From contig VBGM01000016.1 of NCBI GenBank assembly GCA_005880855.1, positions 28,452 through 73,529 on the forward strand: a stretch of DNA of 45,078 bases, given 5' to 3'. Position numbers and translations under genes: made by a program. This DNA comes from Chloroflexota bacterium. Lineage in GTDB: Bacteria; Chloroflexota; Dormibacteria; Dormibacterales; Dormibacteraceae. This document shows, piece by piece, positions 7,569 to 16,670 of the stretch. Position 1 is the stretch's first letter. Every line of letters begins with the position of its first letter. The notes under the pieces are model-generated. The model was not told the origin of the DNA, did no database searches, and saw only the letters and a list, made by a program, of their open reading frames with translations.

Positions 7569-8707
7569 CGGGTGGTGACGCGGTTGACCTTGGCCGCCCA
7601 CGTGCCGGCCAGCCATCCGGTCAGGATCGGAACGCCAAAGCCGCAGGGGCCCGCGTACTCATAACCTCCGAGCACAGCGCCCGCCGCGAAGAGATTCGCA
7701 TATGGGGGGTTGCCATCCTCATCCAGCGGGTGAAGTCCCTTGTCTGTGGACAGGCCGCTGCGCAGCTCCTCTGCTGGATCCAGGTATTGAAGATGCTGCA
7801 GCCGGGTGCCGACACTTCGCACCGGTTCGCCTCCGTGAAACACACCGAGCCTCAGCAGCGGCTCACTCGTGACGCGGCCTCCTTTCAAGCCGCCGCCGAT
7901 ATGCAGGCCGGTGGCAAGGATGAACGCGTCGGCGCGAAACGTTCGCTCTCCTGCCCGCGCCGAGACGATGCGTCCGGCAGAGGTTTCGAACGATGTGACC
8001 TGGGCCGTGACGCTTCCCAGCGAGATCGCCTGCTGGAGGCGCCAGCCGTGTGGCGATGGCGGGCTGGCCAGCAGCTCGAAGCTGTCCGGCGGCAGGCTTG
8101 TTAAACCCGGCGGATACGCGATCGTCGCCGAGCGCGCTCGCACCTGCGGGGCTCGCCTGCCGTAGAGATCGGTCAGAGAAGCCGAGATCGGCAGGTCGGG
8201 GATGCTCACCTCTTCCGGAAATGCCTCGATGCCGTGCAGCTCCTTCAACGCCTGTGCGGTCGAGCCGGCGTCGTACTCACCGACCTGCTTGACGCCGACC
8301 ACCGCCACGCGGCGGCCGCTCAGCGCGCGCAGCTCGCCTGGCGCCACGGATGCCGGCACCACATTGGCCGGCCTGGCCAGTCCGTGAATATCGGCATAGA
8401 GCCCGCGTTTTCGCCACGAGCCCTCTAACTTCAATCCGTCCTTGCCTAGTGCAAGCGTCAAGCTCTGGATGGCGTTGTCGAGCTCGGTCGCCAGGCGGAC
8501 CCCGTCGAGGCCCAGCCTGGAGAACGGATGATGGGGCTGGCCGGCCAGAACGGCGTCGAGGTCGTCGATCACCTCCATGCCGCCGGCGTAGAGCGCGGTC
8601 GCGCCGGGCGCCCTCGCCACCACCGTGACATCCGCCCCATCGCGCCGAGCTGACAGCGCCGCGCTGTAGCCTGCAATGCCGCCTCCGATGACGAGGACCT
8701 TGGTCAC
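7565..8707 (-). CDS. glpB: GlpB-like anaerobic glycerol-3-phosphate dehydrogenase subunit B flavoprotein
   Basis: GlpB is the FAD/FMN subunit of the membrane GlpABC complex that oxidises glycerol-3-phosphate. The 380-residue product starts with the Rossmann motif VLVIGGGIAGYSAAL (residues 4-18). It shows the family pattern of a YAGGMEVIDDL region near residue 42, an ILATGLHIGGGL segment, and a C-terminal LFAAGAVLGGYEYAGPCGFGVPI motif, close to GlpB's LFAIGSVLGGFDP. The ATG at 8707 overlaps the upstream stop as ATGA. glpA and glpC are absent; instead an AGPS-like FAD oxidase follows. Its first 41 codons are duplicated upstream in the chimeric gene at 8704-9654. Confidence 0.82.
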   Translation of the reverse strand: MTKVLVIGGGIAGYSAALSARRDGADVTVVARAPGATALYAGGMEVIDDLDAVLAGQPHHPFSRLGLDGVRLATELDNAIQSLTLALGKDGLKLEGSWRKRGLYADIHGLARPANVVPASVAPGELRALSGRRVAVVGVKQVGEYDAGSTAQALKELHGIEAFPEEVSIPDLPISASLTDLYGRRAPQVRARSATIAYPPGLTSLPPDSFELLASPPSPHGWRLQQAISLGSVTAQVTSFETSAGRIVSARAGERTFRADAFILATGLHIGGGLKGGRVTSEPLLRLGVFHGGEPVRSVGTRLQHLQYLDPAEELRSGLSTDKGLHPLDEDGNPPYANLFAAGAVLGGYEYAGPCGFGVPILTGWLAGTWAAKVNRVTTR

Positions 8708-10479
8708 TGCCGGCCGACGATGCGCCTCGTGTCCGTCACGTCGCGCTTCAGCTGTTGCACGAGATCGTCGACTGTGGGGAACGCAATGTCGGGGTGTAGG
8801 TAGCGCACGAAGCGCAGCTCCAGCCGCTGCTGGTAGAGATCGCCTTCGAAGTCGAGCAGAAAGGCCTCGACGCGCAGCTGCGTGCCTCCAAATGTCGGCC
8901 GGTAGCCGACAGAGAGCGCGGCGATGAAGTCCCCTTCATCAGCGCGGGCTCTGCCCGCGTATGCACCAAGGGCGGGCACCAGCTTGTTCGGCTCGATGGC
9001 GATGTTCGCGGTGGGAAATCCGAGCCTACGCCCCACCTTGTCACCTGCCTCGACTGGCCCCGACATCGCGTACTGGCGACCCAGCAGCCGGTTCGCCTTC
9101 TCCATGTCGCCCAGGTTGATGAGCCGCCGCACCTCCGAGCTGTGCAGGGCAATTCCATCGATGACCACCGGCGGCACCTCATCGCACGCGAATCCACGCT
9201 CCCTGAGCCACTCCGCGTTGCCACGGCGCTCGCGCCCGAACGCGAAGTCGAAACCAATCACCCAGCGCCGCACCTCCATCGCCGCAGAAAGCTGGTCGAC
9301 GAACTCCTGCGGCGATAGCGAAGACAGCGCACGGTCGAATCGCAGCACGATCGCGTGCGCAATTCCATGTGACTCGATAAGCGCCAGCTTCTCCTGAAGC
9401 GTGGTGATCGACTGCGGGCAGTTGGCGGGGTCCAGCACGCAGCGCGGGTGCGGCTCGAACGTGATCAGTGCCGGCGCTGCATCCTCATCCCGGGCCGCGG
9501 CCACGGTCTTCCGGATCACCTCCACGTGGCCGGCGTAGAGCGCGGTCGCGCCGGGCGCCCTCGCCACCACCGTGACATCCGCCCCATCGCGCCGAGCTGA
9601 CAGCGCCGCGCTGTAGCCTGCAATGCCGCCTCCGATGACGAGGACCTTGGTCACTGCCGGCCGACGATGCGCCTCGTGTCCGTCACGTCGCGCTTCAGCT
9701 GTTGCACGAGATCGTCGACTGTGGGGAACGCAATGTCGGGGTGCAGGTAGCGCACGAAGCGCAGCTCCAGGCGCTGCTGGTAGAGATCGCCTTCGAAGTC
9801 GAGCAGAAAGGCCTCGACGCGCAGCTGCGTGCCTCCAAATGTCGGCCGGTAGCCGACAGAGAGCGCGGCGATGAAGTCCCCTTCATCAGCGCGGGCTCTG
9901 CCCGCGTATGCACCAAGGGCGGGCACCAGCTTGTTCGGCTCGATGGCGATGTTCGCGGTGGGAAATCCGAGCCTACGCCCCACCTTGTCGCCTGCCTCGA
10001 CTGGCCCCGACATCGCGTACTGGCGACCCAGCAGCCGGTTCGCCTTCTCCATGTCGCCCAGGTTGATGAGCCGCCGCACCTCCGAGCTGTGCAGGGCAAT
10101 TCCATCGATGACCACCGGCGGCACCTCATCGCACGCGAATCCACGCTCCCTGAGCCACTCCGCGTTGCCACGGCGCTCGCGCCCGAACGCGAAGTCGAAA
10201 CCAATCACCCAGCGCCGCACCTCCATCGCCGCAGAAAGCTGGTCGACGAACTCCTGCGGCGATAGCGAAGACAGCGCACGGTCGAATCGCAGCACGATCG
10301 CGTGCGCGATTCCATGTGACTCGATGAGCGCCAGCTTCTCCTGAAGCGTGGTGATCGACTGGGGGCAGTTGGCGGGGTCCAGCACGCAGCGCGGGTGCGG
10401 CTCGAACGTGATCAGTGCCGGCGCTGCATCCTCATCCCGGGCCGCGGCCACGGTCTTCCGGATCACCTCCACGTGGCCG
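8582..10479. repeat. 947-bp tandem duplication spanning glpB start and ribF
   Basis: Positions 8582-9528 repeat at 9529-10475 with period 947, and the second copy continues four bases to 10479. By eye the copies differ at six bases. The breakpoints share the four bases GCCG, as expected from a microhomology or template-switching tandem duplication. All six differences lie in the ribF part and are synonymous; the glpB-derived part is identical. The unit carries the first 41 codons of glpB and the last 274 codons of ribF. It may be genuine, or an assembly artefact from two strain alleles. Confidence 0.93.
8704..9654 (-). CDS. Chimeric GlpB N-terminus::RibF protein created by duplication
   Basis: This 316-residue open frame joins about 42 residues of GlpB (M-T-K-V-L-V-I-G-G-G onward, to YAG) in frame to RibF from HVEVIRKT to its natural end. 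The join removes RibF's own start, the TVGSFDG loop and the first His of the HLGH adenylyltransferase motif (now YAGH), so FMN adenylylation is probably lost. The complete C-terminal riboflavin kinase domain (GFPTANI, VEAFLLDF) is present and identical to the intact copy. The ATG at 9654 overlaps the ribF stop as ATGA, and its stop overlaps glpB the same way, so it could be translated. It is either a young functional novelty, a pseudogene, or an assembly artefact. Confidence 0.75.
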   Translation of the reverse strand: MTKVLVIGGGIAGYSAALSARRDGADVTVVARAPGATALYAGHVEVIRKTVAAARDEDAAPALITFEPHPRCVLDPANCPQSITTLQEKLALIESHGIAHAIVLRFDRALSSLSPQEFVDQLSAAMEVRRWVIGFDFAFGRERRGNAEWLRERGFACDEVPPVVIDGIALHSSEVRRLINLGDMEKANRLLGRQYAMSGPVEAGDKVGRRLGFPTANIAIEPNKLVPALGAYAGRARADEGDFIAALSVGYRPTFGGTQLRVEAFLLDFEGDLYQQRLELRFVRYLHPDIAFPTVDDLVQQLKRDVTDTRRIVGRQ

Positions 10480-10559
10480 AGATGCACGCCATCGAAGCTG
10501 CCTACGGTGAGGGTGACCGGTCCGATCGGGCTCGTGGGCAGCCCGAAATGAACTTTCAG
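9651..10559 (-). CDS. ribF: Bifunctional riboflavin kinase / FAD synthetase
   Basis: RibF converts riboflavin to FMN and FMN to FAD. The N-terminal adenylyltransferase domain shows TVGSFDGVHLGH (residues about 16-27) and the HSSEVRRLINLGDMEKANRLL region; the C-terminal kinase domain has LGFPTANI and the catalytic Glu in VEAFLLDFEGDLY. ATG, GTG and TTG starts all fail to include the TVGSFDG loop (the first GTG is inside it). The only sensible start is CTG at 10559, which overlaps the truB stop as CTGA and has AGAAGG 7 nt upstream; this gives 302 residues, the normal family length. truB-ribF adjacency is common in bacteria. The start codon is inferred, the gene identity is firm. Confidence 0.92.
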   Translation of the reverse strand: MKVHFGLPTSPIGPVTLTVGSFDGVHLGHVEVIRKTVAAARDEDAAPALITFEPHPRCVLDPANCPQSITTLQEKLALIESHGIAHAIVLRFDRALSSLSPQEFVDQLSAAMEVRRWVIGFDFAFGRERRGNAEWLRERGFACDEVPPVVIDGIALHSSEVRRLINLGDMEKANRLLGRQYAMSGPVEAGDKVGRRLGFPTANIAIEPNKLVPALGAYAGRARADEGDFIAALSVGYRPTFGGTQLRVEAFLLDFEGDLYQQRLELRFVRYLHPDIAFPTVDDLVQQLKRDVTDTRRIVGRQ

Positions 10560-11470
10560 GAGAGAACCTTCTCGGGCACGAACGTGCGCCGAAGGGGATC
10601 GGTGTGGCCAAGCGCAACCAGTCGCCCGACCGCATCGTGAGCGCGGATGGGGCCCGGGCCCGGCTCGGGAAGCACGCGCACCGCGCGGCCCTGGCGGACC
10701 ATCGCCTCCTGCTCGACGTTGAGGCGGACGCGCTCCATGTCGGGCAGTATGACTTCGGCCGGAAGGAGGTGACCCCGAACGTCATCGGCCGTCGTCTGCG
10801 CGTGGAGCGTGACGGCGGAATCGACCGAAAGCGGACCGTATTCGGTGCGGATCAACCGGCCGAGATAGCCCCCCACTCCCAATCGCCGGCCGAGGTCGCG
10901 AGCGATCGACCTCAAATACGTGCCGCTTCCGCAGCGGATCTCAACCCGCGAGACCGCGTGCGGTCCCGGCGTGAAGTCGAGGACGCGTGACTCATACACA
11001 TCAACCTCGCGGGCGGCAGGCTTCGGATCTGCGCCCTGTCTCGCAAGGCGGTACGCGCGTTTGCCGTCGACCTTGACAGCGGAAAAGGCTGGCGGCTCCT
11101 GGAGGATGCGGCCGGTGAATTCGGCCAGCGCCTGGGCGACGTCCTCACGGCTTACGCCGCTGGGATCACCGACCGGCTGAGGCTCGGCTTCGGCGTCGTC
11201 GGTCGCCGTCGCGAAGCCCAGGTGGATATCCGCGACATAGGTCTTGGGGAGGCGATGGGCGAACTCGGCGAGACGCGTCGCCGATTCGAACAGGATGGGC
11301 AGCACTCCGGTCGCCAGCGGATCGAGCGTGCCGGCGTGGCCTACGCGATGCGCACCCGTGAGGTGGCGCAGCCGCCTGACGACTTGAAAGGAAGTCTCCC
11401 CCGCGGCCTTGTCGACGTTGAGGACGCCAGTCGGGAAGGCGCTATCGCTAGCGCTTCGATGAGGCGGCAG
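10556..11470 (-). CDS. truB: tRNA pseudouridine(55) synthase
   Basis: TruB makes pseudouridine 55 in the T-loop of tRNAs. The conserved N-terminus GVLNVDKAAGETSF and the catalytic Asp in GHAGTLDPLATG are in frame but upstream of the first ATG, GTG or TTG. The best start is CTG at 11470, with a perfect AAGGAGG Shine-Dalgarno (11477-11483) six bases upstream, inside the end of nrnA; this gives 304 residues, a normal length. The C-terminal part (VRVLPEPGPG) is the PUA-like region. It overlaps nrnA by 23 bases and ribF by four. Gene identity is certain; the CTG start is a strong inference. Confidence 0.93.
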   Translation of the reverse strand: MPPHRSASDSAFPTGVLNVDKAAGETSFQVVRRLRHLTGAHRVGHAGTLDPLATGVLPILFESATRLAEFAHRLPKTYVADIHLGFATATDDAEAEPQPVGDPSGVSREDVAQALAEFTGRILQEPPAFSAVKVDGKRAYRLARQGADPKPAAREVDVYESRVLDFTPGPHAVSRVEIRCGSGTYLRSIARDLGRRLGVGGYLGRLIRTEYGPLSVDSAVTLHAQTTADDVRGHLLPAEVILPDMERVRLNVEQEAMVRQGRAVRVLPEPGPGPIRAHDAVGRLVALGHTDPLRRTFVPEKVLS

Positions 11471-12452
11471 CGATCGCCTCCTTGGCGGCTGTCAGCACCA
11501 GCCGCACCGCCTCCTCCATCGGCTTCTCGATCTCAGCGCCCGCAGCGCGGATGTGGCCGCCGCCGCCGAACAGCGCGCACAGCGCTGCCGCATCGACCGC
11601 GCCGCGACTGCGCACGCTGATCTTGGTCAGCTCGGCCGACACCTCTTTGAAGAGGATCGCCAGCTCGAGCCCCGCAATGCTGTTGAGGGTGTCGATGATG
11701 CCTTCGGATTCAGCCATCACCGCCCCCGCTTCTCGCAGCATCCGTCGCGTCACCTTCGCCCAGGCCAGCCTGCCCTGAAGCTCGATGCGCATCGTCGCCA
11801 GCGCGAGCCCGCTGAGCTTGAGGGTGGTCTCGGGCCGCATCTTGTATACCTGAGTCGCGATGCGCCCGGGGTCGGCGCCGAGACGGGCCAGCCGCGCTGC
11901 GTCCTCGAGCGCGCGAGGCGTCGTGTTCTCGTGTCGGAAGCCCCCTGTATCTGTGAGCAGCGCCACGTAGAGGTTGGTGGCGATGGTTGGCGTGATCGGG
12001 TACTCGAGGTGGTCGAGCAGCTCCATCACCATCTGGCCGACCGCGGAGGCGTCCGGGTCGATGACGTTGATGTCGCCGAACCGCGAGTTCGACGGGTGAT
12101 GGTCGATGTTGACGATCGTCGCGTGTGAGGCGATCTGCTTGACACTGCTGCCGGAGCGCTCGAGGTTGCCGGAGTCGAAGAAGAAGACCAGCTCCGGGTC
12201 GGTGCCTGGAGGCGGAACCTCCTTGATCTCGTCGAATCCGGGCAGGAACGCGTACATGTCCGGCAGCGGCGGCGGGATGACCACCCGCGCATGCTTGCCC
12301 GCAGTTCGCAGCGCTTCGGCGAACGCAAGGCTGCAGCCGAGGGTGTCGCCGTCGGCGTCCTTGTGGCCGAAGATCAAGATCTCCTGGTTGGCTTCGATGA
12401 GCTCCTTGATCTCGTCGTACTGATGGCGAGACGCGTTCTTGGCGGTTGCTAT
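11448..12452 (-). CDS. nrnA: DHH-family bifunctional oligoribonuclease / PAP phosphatase
   Basis: NrnA-type phosphoesterases degrade nanoRNAs and 3'-phosphoadenosine 5'-phosphate. The product shows FGHKDADGDTLGCSLAF (first metal-binding motif), the NIDHHPSN DHH motif (about residue 118) and the C-terminal DHHA1 signature GGGGHIRAAGAEI. The first canonical start (TTG 12377) would delete the helix YDEIKELIEANQEIL that precedes the DHH core in relatives. The natural start is at or near ATA 12452, whose last bases overlap the rbfA stop (ATAG) and which has an AGGAGG sequence seven bases upstream; this gives 334 residues. rbfA-nrnA-truB is a frequent gene order. The exact start is uncertain. Confidence 0.9.
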   Translation of the reverse strand: MATAKNASRHQYDEIKELIEANQEILIFGHKDADGDTLGCSLAFAEALRTAGKHARVVIPPPLPDMYAFLPGFDEIKEVPPPGTDPELVFFFDSGNLERSGSSVKQIASHATIVNIDHHPSNSRFGDINVIDPDASAVGQMVMELLDHLEYPITPTIATNLYVALLTDTGGFRHENTTPRALEDAARLARLGADPGRIATQVYKMRPETTLKLSGLALATMRIELQGRLAWAKVTRRMLREAGAVMAESEGIIDTLNSIAGLELAILFKEVSAELTKISVRSRGAVDAAALCALFGGGGHIRAAGAEIEKPMEEAVRLVLTAAKEAIAAASSKR

Positions 12453-12811
12453 TTCTCTTCCTCCTCGGCGGGCAAGACTGCCTTGAGCAGCTCTGAGATA
12501 TGAACGCTGTACTCGATCGATGGGTCGAGCTCGAAGCGAAGCTCGGGCGAGAATTTGAGGTTCTGCAACCTGCGCCCCAGCTCGTGGCGGATGAGGCCCT
12601 TGGCCGAGTCGAGGCCCTTCATCGAGGCCTTCTTCTGATCGGGGTCTCCGAGCACGCTCACACGCACGCGAGCCTGGCGCAGGTCCGGAGACATGCGCAC
12701 GGCCGTGATACTGACGAATCCAATGCGCGGATCCTTCAGCTCACGACGGATTATTGACATGATCTCCTCGCGTACCTGCTCTCCGACCTGATCGGTGCGG
12801 TAGCTCGTCAT
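12449..12811 (-). CDS. rbfA: 30S ribosome-binding factor A
   Basis: RbfA binds immature 30S subunits and assists 16S rRNA 5'-end maturation. The 120-residue product fits the family and has the typical EIMSIIRRELKDPRIGFVSIT opening (given in part) followed by the KH-like fold and RRLQNLKFSPELRFELD. It ends in an acidic Glu-rich tail. The ATG at 12811 has GGAGG five bases upstream; the longer open frame to 13021 reads through the intergenic hairpin and part of infB and is rejected. It sits between infB and nrnA, its usual place. Confidence 0.94.
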   Translation of the reverse strand: MTSYRTDQVGEQVREEIMSIIRRELKDPRIGFVSITAVRMSPDLRQARVRVSVLGDPDQKKASMKGLDSAKGLIRHELGRRLQNLKFSPELRFELDPSIEYSVHISELLKAVLPAEEEEK

Positions 12812-12908
12812 CGGGCCCTCCGCAATATTTTTATCCGGGGTCCCCGCGAAATCTCGGCGCAGCCTCTGATTTCGTGGGGCAAAAGCAAAGTCGAGCCTTG
12901 CGGCTGCC
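12812..12908 (-). repeat. infB-rbfA intergenic hairpin
   Basis: Arms at 12842-12853 and 12868-12879 (CCCCGCGAAATC and GATTTCGTGGGG) pair over 11 of 12 positions around a 14-base loop. No T-tract follows on either strand, so it is not a standard terminator; a 3'-end-stabilising or processing hairpin is possible. The upstream GGGGTCCCCGCG motif recurs in the two palindromic repeats at 19530 and 26991, but the rest differs. Confidence 0.55.
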
Positions 12909-14894
<1,986 letters not shown>

Positions 14895-14950
14895 GCCCGA
14901 ACGTATGATTATGCCGCCCAGGCCGAATTCGAAACTTGGCGGGGGTTGGG

Positions 14951-15205
14951 TTAGGAGGCCAGCTCGACCCAAAACTCAGGGCTGACGGTAGTCTTCAGCG
15001 CCCGATCCAGAGCCTTTCGCTTGCGTGCGATTTCGAGGCATTCCGGATCCCGGTGGAGGTACGCCCCGCGCCCCCGCGCCCGGCCCGTGGCATCGAGCGC
15101 AGCTGCCCCGCTAGAGTCCCGCACCACGCGCACCAGGGACTTCTTGCCCGCCTCCTGGCGGCAGGCGACGCAGGTCCGGATGGGCTCACGTCGGGGGTTC
15201 GGCAT
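14951..15205 (-). CDS. ylxR: YlxR-family RNA-binding protein (DUF448)
   Basis: YlxR is a small nucleic-acid-binding protein encoded between nusA and infB in many Gram-positive-type genomes. The 84-residue product has the family signature RTCVACRQ near residue 10 and [16 protein letters not shown] in the second half. The ATG at 15205 overlaps the end of nusA by 20 bases, which implies coupled translation. Its role in this organism is not evident from sequence. Confidence 0.9.
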   Translation of the reverse strand: MPNPRREPIRTCVACRQEAGKKSLVRVVRDSSGAAALDATGRARGRGAYLHRDPECLEIARKRKALDRALKTTVSPEFWVELAS

Positions 15206-16217
15206 CGACCTGCTCGTCGTTTTCGCCGGCCTTGATGTCGATCCGGTACCCGGTCAACTTCGCCGCCAGCCGCGCGTTCTGGCCGTCGCGGCCGATGGCG
15301 AGCGACAGCTGAGAACGGGGCACGAGCACGGTCGCCGTGCGCGAACCGCGGTCGATGGAAACCGACTCGGCCTTGGCCGGCCCGAGCGACGCGGCGACGA
15401 ATGCCTCCGGGTCGTCGGACCAAGGCACGATGTCGATGTGCTCGCTGGAGAGCTCACTGAGGATGGCGCGGTGGCGGACGCCTTTGGGTCCGACGCAGGC
15501 GCCCACCGGGTCGATGCCCGGCTCGGTGGCGGAGACGGCGACCTTCGTGCGTAGTCCTGGCTCGCGGGCGATCGCGCGCACCTGGACGGTTCCCGCTTTG
15601 ATCTCGGGCACCTCCGCCTCCATCAAGCGATGGACGAACATGCGGGCCGCGCGCGAGACGCGCACCTGCGCCTGTCTCGTGTTGCGCTGCGCGTCGAGGA
15701 TGACCACCAGAACAGGCCGTCCGGGGATGAGCTGCTCACCGGGGATCTGCTCCTCGGGCGGCATCACACCTTCAGCGCGTCCGAGATCCACGTAAACCGT
15801 CCCGTTCTCGGAGCGATCGACGATGCCGGTGGCGAGCTCGCCCCGATGCTCGGCGACGTCGCGCAGCACCTTGTCGCGTTCGAGGTCGTGGATGTGGCGG
15901 AGGACTGCGTGTTTCGCGGTCTGGGCTGCCATGCGCTTGAAATCTTCCGAGGGCAGCGTGCGGACGACCTCGGTGCCGTCGGGGCGCACGGCGCGGCTCG
16001 TGACCTCGAGCGCACCTGTGGTCGTATCGAGCGTCACGCGCACGTCCCCGGGAGGATTGAACGCGCGAATGTACGCGGCCGCGAGCGCGGACTCCACGGT
16101 GTGGAGCATCTCCTCGAAAGGAATGCCGACCTCCGCGCAGAGCGCCGTCAGGGCGTCTGCGAGGCTTTCGGTCGACGGCTCAGATTGAGACCGCGAGCCT
16201 GCCCGCGACAACGTCAT
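15186..16217 (-). CDS. nusA: Transcription termination/antitermination protein NusA
   Basis: NusA binds RNA polymerase and modulates pausing, termination and antitermination. The 343-residue product has the N-terminal polymerase-binding domain (IPFEEMLHTVESALAAAYIRAF), an S1 domain, and two KH domains with GACVGPKGVR and LAIGRDGQNARLAAKLTGYRI (each given in part). It lacks the long acidic C-terminal repeats of E. coli NusA, like most Gram-positive forms. ATG 16217 overlaps rimP by 38 bases; the true start may be the TTG at 16211, since about 15 N-terminal residues are unconserved. It forms the standard rimP-nusA-ylxR-infB operon. Confidence 0.95.
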   Translation of the reverse strand: MTLSRAGSRSQSEPSTESLADALTALCAEVGIPFEEMLHTVESALAAAYIRAFNPPGDVRVTLDTTTGALEVTSRAVRPDGTEVVRTLPSEDFKRMAAQTAKHAVLRHIHDLERDKVLRDVAEHRGELATGIVDRSENGTVYVDLGRAEGVMPPEEQIPGEQLIPGRPVLVVILDAQRNTRQAQVRVSRAARMFVHRLMEAEVPEIKAGTVQVRAIAREPGLRTKVAVSATEPGIDPVGACVGPKGVRHRAILSELSSEHIDIVPWSDDPEAFVAASLGPAKAESVSIDRGSRTATVLVPRSQLSLAIGRDGQNARLAAKLTGYRIDIKAGENDEQVDAEPPT

Positions 16218-16650
16218 CCCACGCAATATGCACGATCACTGGAGCTCTCCCCCGCGCGCCCAGGGCGGACACGGCGATGCCCGCTGAGTCGACAGCGACC
16301 AGCTGGCCCTCGATCACAGTCTCGCTGATTCCGGTGCGATACCGGACGTTCACCCGCTGGCCGTTGAACCGTTCGTAGTCAGGATGAGCCCGCAGCGGTC
16401 TTTCGGCACCGGGCGAGGAAACCTCGAGGTCGTATGGCCCATCGATGAGCTCGGAGTGGTCGAGGAGTGGACCGGCGACGCGACTGACGCGCTCGCAGTC
16501 CTCGATGGTTATCGGCTCCATGTGATCGATGGAGATACGAAGAGTCCGCCCGCCCGCACCGGACTGCTCGAGGGCGTAGAGCTCAAAGCCCATGTGGTTG
16601 AGCGTGGGCTCGAGCAGCTCTCTGATCGACGATATGGGCCAGGTCGGCAT
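16180..16650 (-). CDS. rimP: Ribosome maturation factor RimP
   Basis: RimP is needed for 30S subunit maturation. The 156-residue product has the family core: ELYALEQSGAGGRTLRISID, DCERVSRVAGPLLD, and the strongly conserved YDLEVSSPGAERPLR near residue 95. ATG 16650 lies 20 bases after the secF stop; no clear Shine-Dalgarno is seen. The 3' end overlaps nusA. Confidence 0.94.
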   Translation of the reverse strand: MPTWPISSIRELLEPTLNHMGFELYALEQSGAGGRTLRISIDHMEPITIEDCERVSRVAGPLLDHSELIDGPYDLEVSSPGAERPLRAHPDYERFNGQRVNVRYRTGISETVIEGQLVAVDSAGIAVSALGARGRAPVIVHIAWDDVVAGRLAVSI

Positions 16651-16670
16651 GTTCGGGGTGTGTGATCAGC

